A stretch of DNA of 27,295 nt from a bacterium. Its GTDB lineage: Bacteria > Dependentiae > Babeliae > Babeliales > UASB340. The stretch is from contig DAOVNS010000010.1 of assembly GCA_030630075.1 (NCBI GenBank), positions 1 to 27,295 of the forward strand. Direction: 5' to 3'. How positions within the stretch are numbered: position 1 is the first letter of the stretch; the number at the start of each line of letters is the position of its first letter. A model generated the notes under the pieces. It made no database searches, was not told the DNA's origin, and saw only the letters and a program-made list of their open reading frames with translations. Shown piece by piece: positions 15,426 through 22,797 of this stretch. The translations under genes and the position numbers were made by a program.

Positions 15426-16871
15426 ATGAATAGCTTTTTAAAAAATATTTTTATATCCAATTGGCAAAAAGATTTTATAATTGACGGACTGTGCGAAAAA
15501 ACTTTTACATATAAAGATTTTTGGAGTGTTGTTTTAAATTACCAAAAATATTTAAAAAATCTTGGATTACAAAAAGGTGATAGAATTTGTTTGTTAATGA
15601 GTAATTCATTTGAATTTGTAGCCATTTATTTCGCTTCATTATTACTTAATTTGACGGTTGTTCCTATTGATCCCTTGAGGGGAGTGTTAGAAATAGAAAC
15701 TATGGTAGGGCTTTCTGGGTGCAAAAAAGTAGTATGTGATTCTGATAGATATAATTTTTCTGTTGAAATAATAAATTTAGAAGATATGAAAATCAACTTT
15801 AATGAATTGTTAAGCGTTGAAATTGATTGTTTAGATGTTTTAGATGATGTAGATTTTGATTTTTTATATTTGATTACTTTTACTTCTGGATCTACAGGAA
15901 TACCAAAAGGTGTGATGCATTCCTTTAATAATTTATGTAAAAGTGCTTTGTCGTTTAATAAGTTTTTTAACTTTAATGATGAAAATATTTTTTATCACAA
16001 TTTACCTATGTGTTATATGGCTGGAATTTTGAATTTGATAATTTTGCCGTTATTATCTGGAAGTAAGATTGTGCTTGGCCATCGTTTTGATTTCTCTAAA
16101 GTTCTAAATTTTTGGAATATTCCTAAAAAATATTCGGTTAATACATTTTGGTTTATTCCGACAGTATTGTCTTTGTTATTGCGATTAGATAGAGGTAGTT
16201 CTGGGATTGACTATTTTCATAAAGTTCAGCCTATTGGATGTGTTGGGACAGCTCCTTTGTCTGGAACACTAAAGAAGGCTTTTGAAAAAAAATATAATAT
16301 AAAGTTATACGAAAGCTATGGACTGTCTGAAACTTTATTTGTTTCAACAAATTCTCCTTTGGTTGGGGATAAGGAAAATATAGTTGGGAAGCTCTTGGAT
16401 GGTGTAAAATTATCTTTAGATAAAAATGAAGAAATTTTGATATCTACTGATTGGATGTTTTTAGGATACTTAGGCTCGAAGCGAGATGCTTTTTTTAGGT
16501 CAGGAGATTTAGGTTTTCTTGATGCAGATAATTTTTTAGCTATAAAAGATAGAATAAAAAATTTGGTTATTCGGGGCGGGGTAAATATTAGCCCTTTAAG
16601 GATTGAAAAATTTATAGAAACCTTAGATGTTTGTAGAGAATGTGCGATTTTGGGACTGAAAGATGAAATTTTAGGTGAAAAAATTGCTTGTTTTTTTGTT
16701 CCCAAAGAAAAATCCAATAGAGATATTAAAAAAGAATTAAGCTCTAGAATTCATAATGAATTAGGAAGAGATTATTGTATTGATAATTTTTTTGAAATAG
16801 ATAGTTTGCCTAAGAATGTTAATGGCAAGATAGATAGATTATGTTTAATAAATAAATATAAGCAAGTATAA
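15426..16871 (+). CDS. AMP-forming acid ligase (ANL superfamily)
   Basis: Acyl-adenylate-forming enzyme of 481 residues. It has the P-loop-like TFTSGSTGIPKG (about residues 152-163), YGLSET near 298, RSGDLGFLD, IKNLVIRGGVNISPLRIE and the C-terminal NVNGKIDR with the catalytic Lys near 468. It would activate a carboxylic acid with ATP and pass it to a thiol, either CoA or, more likely, the stand-alone carrier protein encoded at 20225-20479. The substrate-binding pocket cannot be read reliably by eye. There is no clear ribosome binding site in the 14 bases after the aldolase gene. The length is a little short of the ~500-550 residues common in the family, but both N- and C-terminal domains are present. 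Confidence 0.9.
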   Translation: MNSFLKNIFISNWQKDFIIDGLCEKTFTYKDFWSVVLNYQKYLKNLGLQKGDRICLLMSNSFEFVAIYFASLLLNLTVVPIDPLRGVLEIETMVGLSGCKKVVCDSDRYNFSVEIINLEDMKINFNELLSVEIDCLDVLDDVDFDFLYLITFTSGSTGIPKGVMHSFNNLCKSALSFNKFFNFNDENIFYHNLPMCYMAGILNLIILPLLSGSKIVLGHRFDFSKVLNFWNIPKKYSVNTFWFIPTVLSLLLRLDRGSSGIDYFHKVQPIGCVGTAPLSGTLKKAFEKKYNIKLYESYGLSETLFVSTNSPLVGDKENIVGKLLDGVKLSLDKNEEILISTDWMFLGYLGSKRDAFFRSGDLGFLDADNFLAIKDRIKNLVIRGGVNISPLRIEKFIETLDVCRECAILGLKDEILGEKIACFFVPKEKSNRDIKKELSSRIHNELGRDYCIDNFFEIDSLPKNVNGKIDRLCLINKYKQV

Positions 16872-17585
16872 ATGATTTTAGATATTGATCATGTAACTTT
16901 TACTTCTAATAATTTAAATAATGATATTTCTGTATTAAAGCGTTTAGGTTATGAAGTTCGATTTTTTGAAAGAAAAATTAAAAATTTAGATATTAAGAAA
17001 ACGTTGTTGGAAAAATTTACATCATCTCATGATTTAGTTTTATTAGATAAAAGTGGAAGCTTTAGTATTGAGCTTGTAAGTTATGATAATATTGGATCTA
17101 AAATTTCTTTTTATGAGCCATTTTTTGCTATAGAAAATAAAGAGTTTACGCAGGATTTTTTAAGCCTATCGGATGATAATATTTCTTTTCGTTCTGAAGA
17201 TTTTGTTTTTAATAAGTTACTTGTAACCGTTGGAAATATTTGTAGAGCCGTATCTTTTTGGAAACTTTTAGGATTTAAAGTTGTTTTGAAAAACAATAAT
17301 TTAGTTATTTTGAAGTTTACGTCTCTTTTTAAGAAGTCTGATTTTTTTATTTATTTAAAAGAAGATAAATCATCTTTAAAAAAGGTTTTTTTAGATAGTC
17401 AAGGCTTTAATGCTTTAGCTTTTATTACAAGTTCTGTTGACAGAGAAATAAAGGCATTACATTTGCAGTCGGATATAGAAATAACTCAACCACGAACATT
17501 AATGTTAGGGCAAAGAAGTTTGGAGCTTTTTTTTCAGAATGGTCCAAATGGAGAACTAGTAGAGGTAATTGGTGTAAATAATTAA
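16872..17585 (+). CDS. Two-domain VOC-family (glyoxalase/dioxygenase-like) protein
   Basis: A 237-residue protein with two vicinal-oxygen-chelate modules. The first opens LDIDHVTFTSNNL with His7 as likely metal ligand and has a Glu in SIELVSYD. The second opens KLLVTVGNICRAVSFWKLLGFKVV, where the usual His is not at the expected place, and ends with ELFFQNGPNGELVEVIG, carrying the final Glu. VOC enzymes use a divalent metal for isomerisation, epimerisation, C-C cleavage with oxygen or binding of small molecules. In this operon an isomerase or oxygenase step on a keto or hydroxy acid would fit, but the sequence does not decide. It starts immediately after the ligase stop, so translation is probably coupled. 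Confidence 0.7.
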   Translation: MILDIDHVTFTSNNLNNDISVLKRLGYEVRFFERKIKNLDIKKTLLEKFTSSHDLVLLDKSGSFSIELVSYDNIGSKISFYEPFFAIENKEFTQDFLSLSDDNISFRSEDFVFNKLLVTVGNICRAVSFWKLLGFKVVLKNNNLVILKFTSLFKKSDFFIYLKEDKSSLKKVFLDSQGFNALAFITSSVDREIKALHLQSDIEITQPRTLMLGQRSLELFFQNGPNGELVEVIGVNN

Positions 17586-17605
17586 ATGATTTAGAAGGGA
17601 TTGCG

Positions 17606-18307
17606 ATGAGTCAGTGTGAAAGTTTTTATAATGCTAAAAATGCTTGGAATAACCACTTTTTAAATAAGGAAATAGAGTGGCCATCAGAAGCTGTGATACG
17701 TATTTTTAAGGGAAAATATCCAAATTTAAATATAAATAAAGATAATTTTAATGGAAAAAAGATTTGTGATATTGGTTGTGGGGATGGAAAAAACTTAATT
17801 TTGTTTAAAAGTCTTGGCTTTGATGTGTATGGCATAGAGATAACAAGTGAGATTGTAAATAAAATAAAATTAAATATGCAGGTTGCTCAAATTGATAATT
17901 TTGATATTAGAGTTGGAACAAATAGAAGTATGCCGTTTGAAAATGAGTATTTTGATTATATTCTGAGCTGGAATGCTTGTTATTATATGGGCCGTGAAAA
18001 AAGTTTTAGTGATTATGTTAAAGAGTTTGCAAGGGTTATAAAAAAAGATGGAACTTTGGTGCTTTCTATTCCGAAAAAGAGTTGCTTTATTTATTCTGAG
18101 AGTAAGGAAGTTCGAGATGGTTATAGACTTATTGAGCGAGATCCTCGTGGTGTTAGAAGTGGAGAGGTGTTAAGGGTTTTTGAAGATGAGAAAGAAATTA
18201 AAGATTCTTTTTCGGAATATTTTAAGAATTTTGTTTTTGCTTCTATTTCTGATGATTGGTTTGGTTTGAATTTGCACTGGCATATTGTTGTATGTCAAAA
18301 AATATAG
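17606..18307 (+). CDS. Class I SAM-dependent methyltransferase
   Basis: A 233-residue Rossmann-fold methyltransferase. Motif I is ICDIGCGDGKN near residues 52-62, followed by YGIEIT (acidic residue that holds the SAM ribose) and the PFENEYFDYILSWNACYYM stretch typical of Methyltransf_11 proteins. N-, C- and O-methyltransferases share this core, so the target atom is unknown. GAAGGGA upstream makes a good ribosome binding site. Its place between the VOC and aminotransferase genes suggests it methylates an intermediate of the proposed acyl substituent, or the finished sugar. The presence of an otherwise single methyltransferase here is consistent with an O- or C-methylated acyl group, by inference only. 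Confidence 0.88.
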   Translation: MSQCESFYNAKNAWNNHFLNKEIEWPSEAVIRIFKGKYPNLNINKDNFNGKKICDIGCGDGKNLILFKSLGFDVYGIEITSEIVNKIKLNMQVAQIDNFDIRVGTNRSMPFENEYFDYILSWNACYYMGREKSFSDYVKEFARVIKKDGTLVLSIPKKSCFIYSESKEVRDGYRLIERDPRGVRSGEVLRVFEDEKEIKDSFSEYFKNFVFASISDDWFGLNLHWHIVVCQKI

Positions 18308-18322
18308 GAATTTAAAAATAAG

Positions 18323-19531
18323 ATGAAAGTTGCTCAACGTATTGCAAGTTTAAGTTTTTCTGCAACTATAGAAATTTCTGAAAAAGTAACAGAGCTGGAA
18401 AATCAAGGTCATAAAGTTATTCAATTGGCTGGCGGCCAATCTTGTCTTACAACACCTGATAATATAAAGTTTGCTGCGGTGGATGCATTGAATAATAATC
18501 AGATTTATTATAGTCACAGCAGAGGCATTCCATTATTAAGAAATAAAATTTTAAAAAGATATTTTGATAAATACAATGTTGATTTTGATTCTAATAAAAA
18601 TATTTTAATTACTCCGGGTGTTAAGCAAGCGCTTTTATATTTTATGTTGGCCTTTATTAATCCTGGAGATGAAGTATTAATTCCTGTTCCCAGTTGGATG
18701 AGTTATGCAGAAATTGTAAAAATTGCAGGAGGTATTCCTGTTTTAATTGAATCTAATGGGAATAAACACTTTGAAATTAATATTGATTCAATCAAATCTG
18801 CTTTAACTTCTAAAACTAGAGCTATTATTTTGAATAGTCCTAATAATCCTACAGGGCAAATAATCTCTAAAGATAAACTAATAGAGCTGCATGATCTATG
18901 TATTAAAAATAATTTATTTTTATTAAGCGATGAAATTTATGATGAAATTGTTTTTGATGATTCTGAAAATTGTTCGATAGCGCAAGTTAGCCCAGATTTG
19001 AAAAATTGTGTTTTGTTTAATGGTTTTTCTAAGGCATATTCTATGACCGGCTGGAGATTGGGCTATGTAATTGCTCAAGATTTTATTATTGATTCAATGC
19101 TTAAATTGCAGCAAAATTCTGCAACCTGTCCTAATACTTTTGCTCAATTTGGAGCTTTGGAGGCATTTGATTCGGAAGTAGAGTTTTTTAAACAAGCTTT
19201 AACTTTATATAAACAAAATAGAGCCTTTTTGATTTCTGAATTAAATAATTTAGATGTTTTTGATTTTATTCAACCAAAAGGAAGCTTTTATATGTTTATA
19301 AACGTTTCTAAGGTTTGTAATGATTCGAAGATGTTTTGTTTAGACTTACTTGAGAAGTGTAAAGTTGCGGCTATGCCTGGAGTAGTTTTTGGTAATAATG
19401 CTGAAGGATACATAAGAATAAATTTGGCTGTTGAAACTCAAATGATTGTTGAATTTGTAGACCGCATAAAAACTGTTTATGTGATAAAGTCTTTTGGTGA
19501 TAATTTTAATCTTAAGCAAAAATTAATTTGA
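18323..19531 (+). CDS. Class I/II aminotransferase (aspartate aminotransferase-like)
   Basis: PLP-dependent fold type I aminotransferase of 402 residues, in the AspC/AAT subgroup Igamma style. ISEKVTELENQGHKVIQLAGGQ is the subgroup N-terminus; NSPNNPTGQ, LSDEIYDEIVF and Lys237 in NGFSKAYSMTGWRLGY make up the cofactor site; YIRINLA supplies the carboxylate-binding Arg. It exchanges an amino group between an amino acid and a 2-oxo acid. Since the nearby aldolase should give a 4-hydroxy-2-oxo acid, this enzyme could convert it to a 4-hydroxy amino acid, or provide the oxo acid in reverse. That pairing is a hypothesis from gene order. AGGAA is about 12 bases from the start. Confidence 0.88.
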   Translation: MKVAQRIASLSFSATIEISEKVTELENQGHKVIQLAGGQSCLTTPDNIKFAAVDALNNNQIYYSHSRGIPLLRNKILKRYFDKYNVDFDSNKNILITPGVKQALLYFMLAFINPGDEVLIPVPSWMSYAEIVKIAGGIPVLIESNGNKHFEINIDSIKSALTSKTRAIILNSPNNPTGQIISKDKLIELHDLCIKNNLFLLSDEIYDEIVFDDSENCSIAQVSPDLKNCVLFNGFSKAYSMTGWRLGYVIAQDFIIDSMLKLQQNSATCPNTFAQFGALEAFDSEVEFFKQALTLYKQNRAFLISELNNLDVFDFIQPKGSFYMFINVSKVCNDSKMFCLDLLEKCKVAAMPGVVFGNNAEGYIRINLAVETQMIVEFVDRIKTVYVIKSFGDNFNLKQKLI

Positions 19532-19542
19532 TTATTTAAATT

Positions 19543-20220
19543 ATGAAAATTATTGATTTAACTTATGAAATAAAAGAAGGGATGACAACTTTTAGTTCCT
19601 ATTGGCATCCTTTGGTTAGTGTTAATAAAATTGGAAGATTGAATTTTGAAGGAAGATGTACAAGCAAAATCTCTTTAGGTTCTCACACGGGCACTCACAT
19701 AGATGCTCCTGCACATTTTATTAAAGATGGCGAAACTATAGAAAATCTATCTTTATATAAATTATTTGGAAAAGTTTCAATCTTAGATTTTTCATTTATG
19801 CAAGAGGATGAATCTGTTACTAAGGTAATGTTGGAATCATTATCTTTATGTAAAAAGGTATTGTTTAATTTTGGCTGGGGAAGGCATTGGGATACTAAGA
19901 AGTTTTATAAAGGATATCCCTTTTTTTCAAAAGAAGCTGCGGAGTATTTGGTTAGTTTAAATTTAGATTTAATAGGAATGGATACTCCATCTCCTGATGA
20001 TAGTAGAATTCTATTAACGGGAGATGTTTTGGGTAGCGAGTTAGATTCTCCTATACATAAAATTTTTTTAAGAAATAATATAGTTTTATTAGAATATGTT
20101 GCCAATTTGGATCAGGTTTCTGACTATGAAGGTTGGATGATTGTTTCTCTTCCTATGAAGGTGAAAGGAAGCGATGGTTCTGCTGCAAGGGTTTTTATTT
20201 ACAAAGAAGAAGGGAGTTAG
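19543..20220 (+). CDS. Cyclase family metal-dependent hydrolase (kynurenine formamidase-like)
   Basis: A 225-residue member of the cyclase/kynurenine formamidase/isatin hydrolase family. The metal-binding signature is exact: His48, His52, Asp54 and His58 in HTGTHIDAPAHF. The C-terminal GMDTPSPD and LLEYVANLDQV segments also fit. Family members hydrolyse N-formyl amides or small rings, or catalyse related ring-closing steps, using zinc or manganese. In a run with an aldolase, aminotransferase and ligase it could open a lactone or lactam or release a formyl group so that a free acid is available for activation. The ACP gene begins four bases after its stop. Confidence 0.88.
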   Translation: MKIIDLTYEIKEGMTTFSSYWHPLVSVNKIGRLNFEGRCTSKISLGSHTGTHIDAPAHFIKDGETIENLSLYKLFGKVSILDFSFMQEDESVTKVMLESLSLCKKVLFNFGWGRHWDTKKFYKGYPFFSKEAAEYLVSLNLDLIGMDTPSPDDSRILLTGDVLGSELDSPIHKIFLRNNIVLLEYVANLDQVSDYEGWMIVSLPMKVKGSDGSAARVFIYKEEGS

Positions 20221-20224
20221 GGCC

Positions 20225-20479
20225 GTGGAAATTAATAAATGGATTGTTGATTGGTTTGAAAAGAATACTTCTTCTAAAAAAGAAGATCTTTTAGTTTCTT
20301 TTGAATCTAATTATTTTGAAAAAGGATGGATTGATTCATTTAAGTTTGTCTCTTTTATTATGGATATTGAAAATAATTTTAATATCAGTTTTTCGAATAA
20401 TGAGTTTCAAGATAGAAAATTTTCAACCATTCAGGGACTAACTGAAATAATCAGTAATCGAATTGAGAATCAAAAATGA
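20225..20479 (+). CDS. Stand-alone acyl carrier protein
   Basis: A small acidic four-helix carrier of 84 residues. The phosphopantetheine attachment site is Ser38 in GWIDSFKFV, matching the D-S core of carrier proteins, with IMDIENNFNISF as the next helix, as in ACPs used in secondary and sugar-modification pathways. The frame is open from 20174, but AAGGGAG at 20210-20216 is eight bases before GTG 20225, and a protein starting there (MEINKWIVDWF) has the normal ACP length. It is placed between the cyclase and the AAC(3)-like acyltransferase, and downstream of an acid ligase, so it likely carries the activated acyl group. It would need a phosphopantetheinyl transferase, not present here. It overlaps the next start by ATGA. 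Confidence 0.88.
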   Translation: MEINKWIVDWFEKNTSSKKEDLLVSFESNYFEKGWIDSFKFVSFIMDIENNFNISFSNNEFQDRKFSTIQGLTEIISNRIENQK

Positions 20480-21249
20480 ATAAGTATGATTATTCAAAGC
20501 AGGATATCGTTAAAGCCTTACTTAATGTTGGGGTTAAGCAAGGCGACAGTATTTTAGTACACAGTAATATAGGTTTTTTTGGTGTGGCCAAAAATGCTGA
20601 AAAAAAAGAAGATTATTACAAATTGTTTAAGGAAGCAATTTTTGAAGTTATAGGTGAAGCAGGCACTTTAGTTGTTCCAACTTTCACCTATTCATTTTTA
20701 AAAAAAGAAGTTTTTGATTACAATAAAACACCGTCTTTGTGTGGTTTCTTTTCAGAGATGGTTAGGGAAGACATAGAATCCTTACGGTCTGAAGATGCGA
20801 ATTTTTCTGTTGCAGCAATAGGTGGTAAAGCTGAATTTTTTACAAGTAATCTCTCTGTATATTCTTTTGGTAAGGATTCTTTTTGGGATAGATTTTTTAA
20901 AAAAAAGGGGAAGATTTGTAATTTTAATTTTGATGCAGCTTCTACTTTTATTCATTATGTTGAAAGAGAATTAGGTGTTTCTTATCGAAGGGATATTCCT
21001 ATTTGTGGTAAAGTGATTTTAAATGGCGAAACTGAAGAGCGAGTCTTTTATCATTTTTCGCGAGATGTAAATAAATTAGGCGATATTCCTGATTATTCTA
21101 AATTTGCGAAAAAGGCACAAGATAGCAATTTTGTAAAACTTGCAAATTTGGGTCGAGGCCAAATTAATTTGATTGAAGTGGAAAATGCTTTTGGCTTAAC
21201 TAAAAGAGAAATCGTTAAGAATGCAAATTTTCTAATTAAAGGATATTAG
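20476..21249 (+). CDS. AAC(3)-family N-acyltransferase
   Basis: A 257-residue member of the aminoglycoside 3-N-acetyltransferase (AAC(3)/FrbF/YokD) superfamily. VHSNIGFFG, EAGTLVVPTFTYSF and FSVAAIGGKA are family segments, and DAASTFIHYVERELGV contains the catalytic His near residue 160 with acidic residues beside it. The family transfers acyl groups from a thioester to amines; several members act outside drug resistance, in natural-product and cell-wall chemistry. Directly after an ACP gene and overlapping it, this is the best candidate to move the assembled acyl group to an amino sugar. An antibiotic-resistance role is unlikely from context. Confidence 0.88.
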   Translation: MNKYDYSKQDIVKALLNVGVKQGDSILVHSNIGFFGVAKNAEKKEDYYKLFKEAIFEVIGEAGTLVVPTFTYSFLKKEVFDYNKTPSLCGFFSEMVREDIESLRSEDANFSVAAIGGKAEFFTSNLSVYSFGKDSFWDRFFKKKGKICNFNFDAASTFIHYVERELGVSYRRDIPICGKVILNGETEERVFYHFSRDVNKLGDIPDYSKFAKKAQDSNFVKLANLGRGQINLIEVENAFGLTKREIVKNANFLIKGY

Positions 21250-21291
21250 AATTTATTTGCATTAAAAAGTTAAATAGCTTTTGGAGGAGTG

Positions 21292-22797
21292 ATGAAAGTT
21301 TTGGTAGTTTTGCTAAACAATGTGTCGGAGCCTTATTTGGAAATAGGCTTGGATTTGATACGGAAGCATAAAAAACTAAAAGATGATGTTTCTATTTTAA
21401 CTTGTCGTGGTGGAGTTGATTTTTGTATACACAAGGCTTCGGGGGGGGCTGGAAAGTGTATTCTTTGTAAAGAATGCTTTCGTCAAGGCATAAAAAGAAT
21501 AGGCGTTTCGGAAAAAGATGCAATATATTTGAATCCTAGTTATGTGGGTAGTTTTAATATTAATTTGCCAAAAAAATTCAAGAATTTTGAGGAGTTGAGA
21601 AGTTTTTGTATTGGTGGAATTGGTTTTGGTAGAGGCGTTGCATCTTCTTTGATTTCATATCTTATGGAGCATGATTGTGACGTGGTTAAGCATTCAAAGC
21701 TTATTAATAGAATGCTGCGAACTTCCTGTATAATGTATAATAATGTTTATTCTGTTTTGGAAAAATTAAAGCCTGATTTATGTTATGTCTGTAATGGACG
21801 AAGTGTTTCAACTTATCCGGTGGTTCAAGCGTGCAAAAAATTAGGAATAGACTTTTCCCTTTATGAAAAAGCGGCTTCTATTAATAGTTATTTAGTTGTT
21901 AAAAATAATTTATTGCATGATTTATCTAATATTAAACAATTGATTAATGATTGCTGGGAAAATAGTCATGATTCTGATGCTTTTAAAAAAGCTAAGGGAC
22001 GAGAGTGGTTTGAAAATAAAGTAAAAAAAAAGGGCGCATGGTTTTACTTTACAGATGGTCAGGTTAGAGATAGTTTGCCGCAAGGTTTTGATGTTCGAAA
22101 GAAAAATGTAGTTTTCTTTAATTCCTCTTTAGATGAGTTAGAACTTTTTCCTGAGTGGAAAAATTCTATTTATAGAAGCGAGAAGGAAGCTATGGTAAAA
22201 ATTTTACAAGAATTTTGTAAGAATGAAGAACTATTTTTTTATTTTCGAGTTCATCCTCGATTGAGTGGATTGAATAATACGCAAATTAGAGAACTAAAAG
22301 ATTTAAGTAATATGAGGTTTGACAATCTTAAAATTATTTGGCCGGAAGAAAGAATAGACAGTTATGCCTTAATGCGGTCTTGCGATAAAATTGTTACTTT
22401 TGGTTCTACTATGGGTGTGGAATCTGCTTTTTGGAGTAAGCCTTCTGTTTTGATAGGGCATGCTGGCTATGAAGATCTTGGATGTTGCTATCAGCCCACT
22501 TCTCATAAAGATGTAAAAAAAATGATAGAGTCCGATTTGAAGCCTAAGGATATAGAAAGAGCAATAATTTATGGATATTGGCAGGCTTCATCTGGAATCC
22601 CTTTAGCTAGGTCGAAATTTCATGATGAAAAAAAATATTTTTCAAAAATAATAATTCCTAATTTGAAATTAAAGGATTGGTTAGTGGTAAAAGCTATAGA
22701 GTATGGAAGGGACGTGAAGACATCTCCATTGAAATTAAGATTTTTGCTAGGAAGAATAAAGCGTAAGATTTATAAAACAGTAAAATCAAATTTATGA
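21292..22797 (+). CDS. GT-B-like surface-polysaccharide protein, paralogue A (four-Cys N-terminus)
   Basis: A 501-residue cytosolic protein that resembles capsule/surface-carbohydrate biosynthesis proteins with a GT-B fold. The C-terminal half carries FYFRVHPRLSGLNN and IIWPEERIDSYAL, then TFGSTMGVESAFWSKPSVLIG, the nucleotide-sugar-binding layout also seen in Kdo/CDP-glycerol-type transferases. The N-terminal half has Cys38, Cys45, Cys56 and Cys59 (plus Cys62) in a pattern suited to a metal site. A second copy follows directly. Both are candidates for transferring the nonulosonic acid or a neighbouring sugar. GGAGG at 21283-21287 precedes ATG 21292; the GTG at 21289 overlaps that site and is less likely. 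The sugar is not known. Confidence 0.7.
   Translation: MKVLVVLLNNVSEPYLEIGLDLIRKHKKLKDDVSILTCRGGVDFCIHKASGGAGKCILCKECFRQGIKRIGVSEKDAIYLNPSYVGSFNINLPKKFKNFEELRSFCIGGIGFGRGVASSLISYLMEHDCDVVKHSKLINRMLRTSCIMYNNVYSVLEKLKPDLCYVCNGRSVSTYPVVQACKKLGIDFSLYEKAASINSYLVVKNNLLHDLSNIKQLINDCWENSHDSDAFKKAKGREWFENKVKKKGAWFYFTDGQVRDSLPQGFDVRKKNVVFFNSSLDELELFPEWKNSIYRSEKEAMVKILQEFCKNEELFFYFRVHPRLSGLNNTQIRELKDLSNMRFDNLKIIWPEERIDSYALMRSCDKIVTFGSTMGVESAFWSKPSVLIGHAGYEDLGCCYQPTSHKDVKKMIESDLKPKDIERAIIYGYWQASSGIPLARSKFHDEKKYFSKIIIPNLKLKDWLVVKAIEYGRDVKTSPLKLRFLLGRIKRKIYKTVKSNL

Noticed and set aside
20476..21249. Aminoglycoside resistance gene
   Set aside because: The AAC(3) fold is clear but the gene overlaps an ACP gene within a polysaccharide operon, which points to acylation of a sugar amine. 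No other resistance or mobile genes accompany it.
21250..21291. Terminator hairpin between the acyltransferase and the first paralogue
   Set aside because: Only a weak AAAAG/CTTTT pairing with no stable stem; the short gap and strong ribosome binding site suggest read-through.
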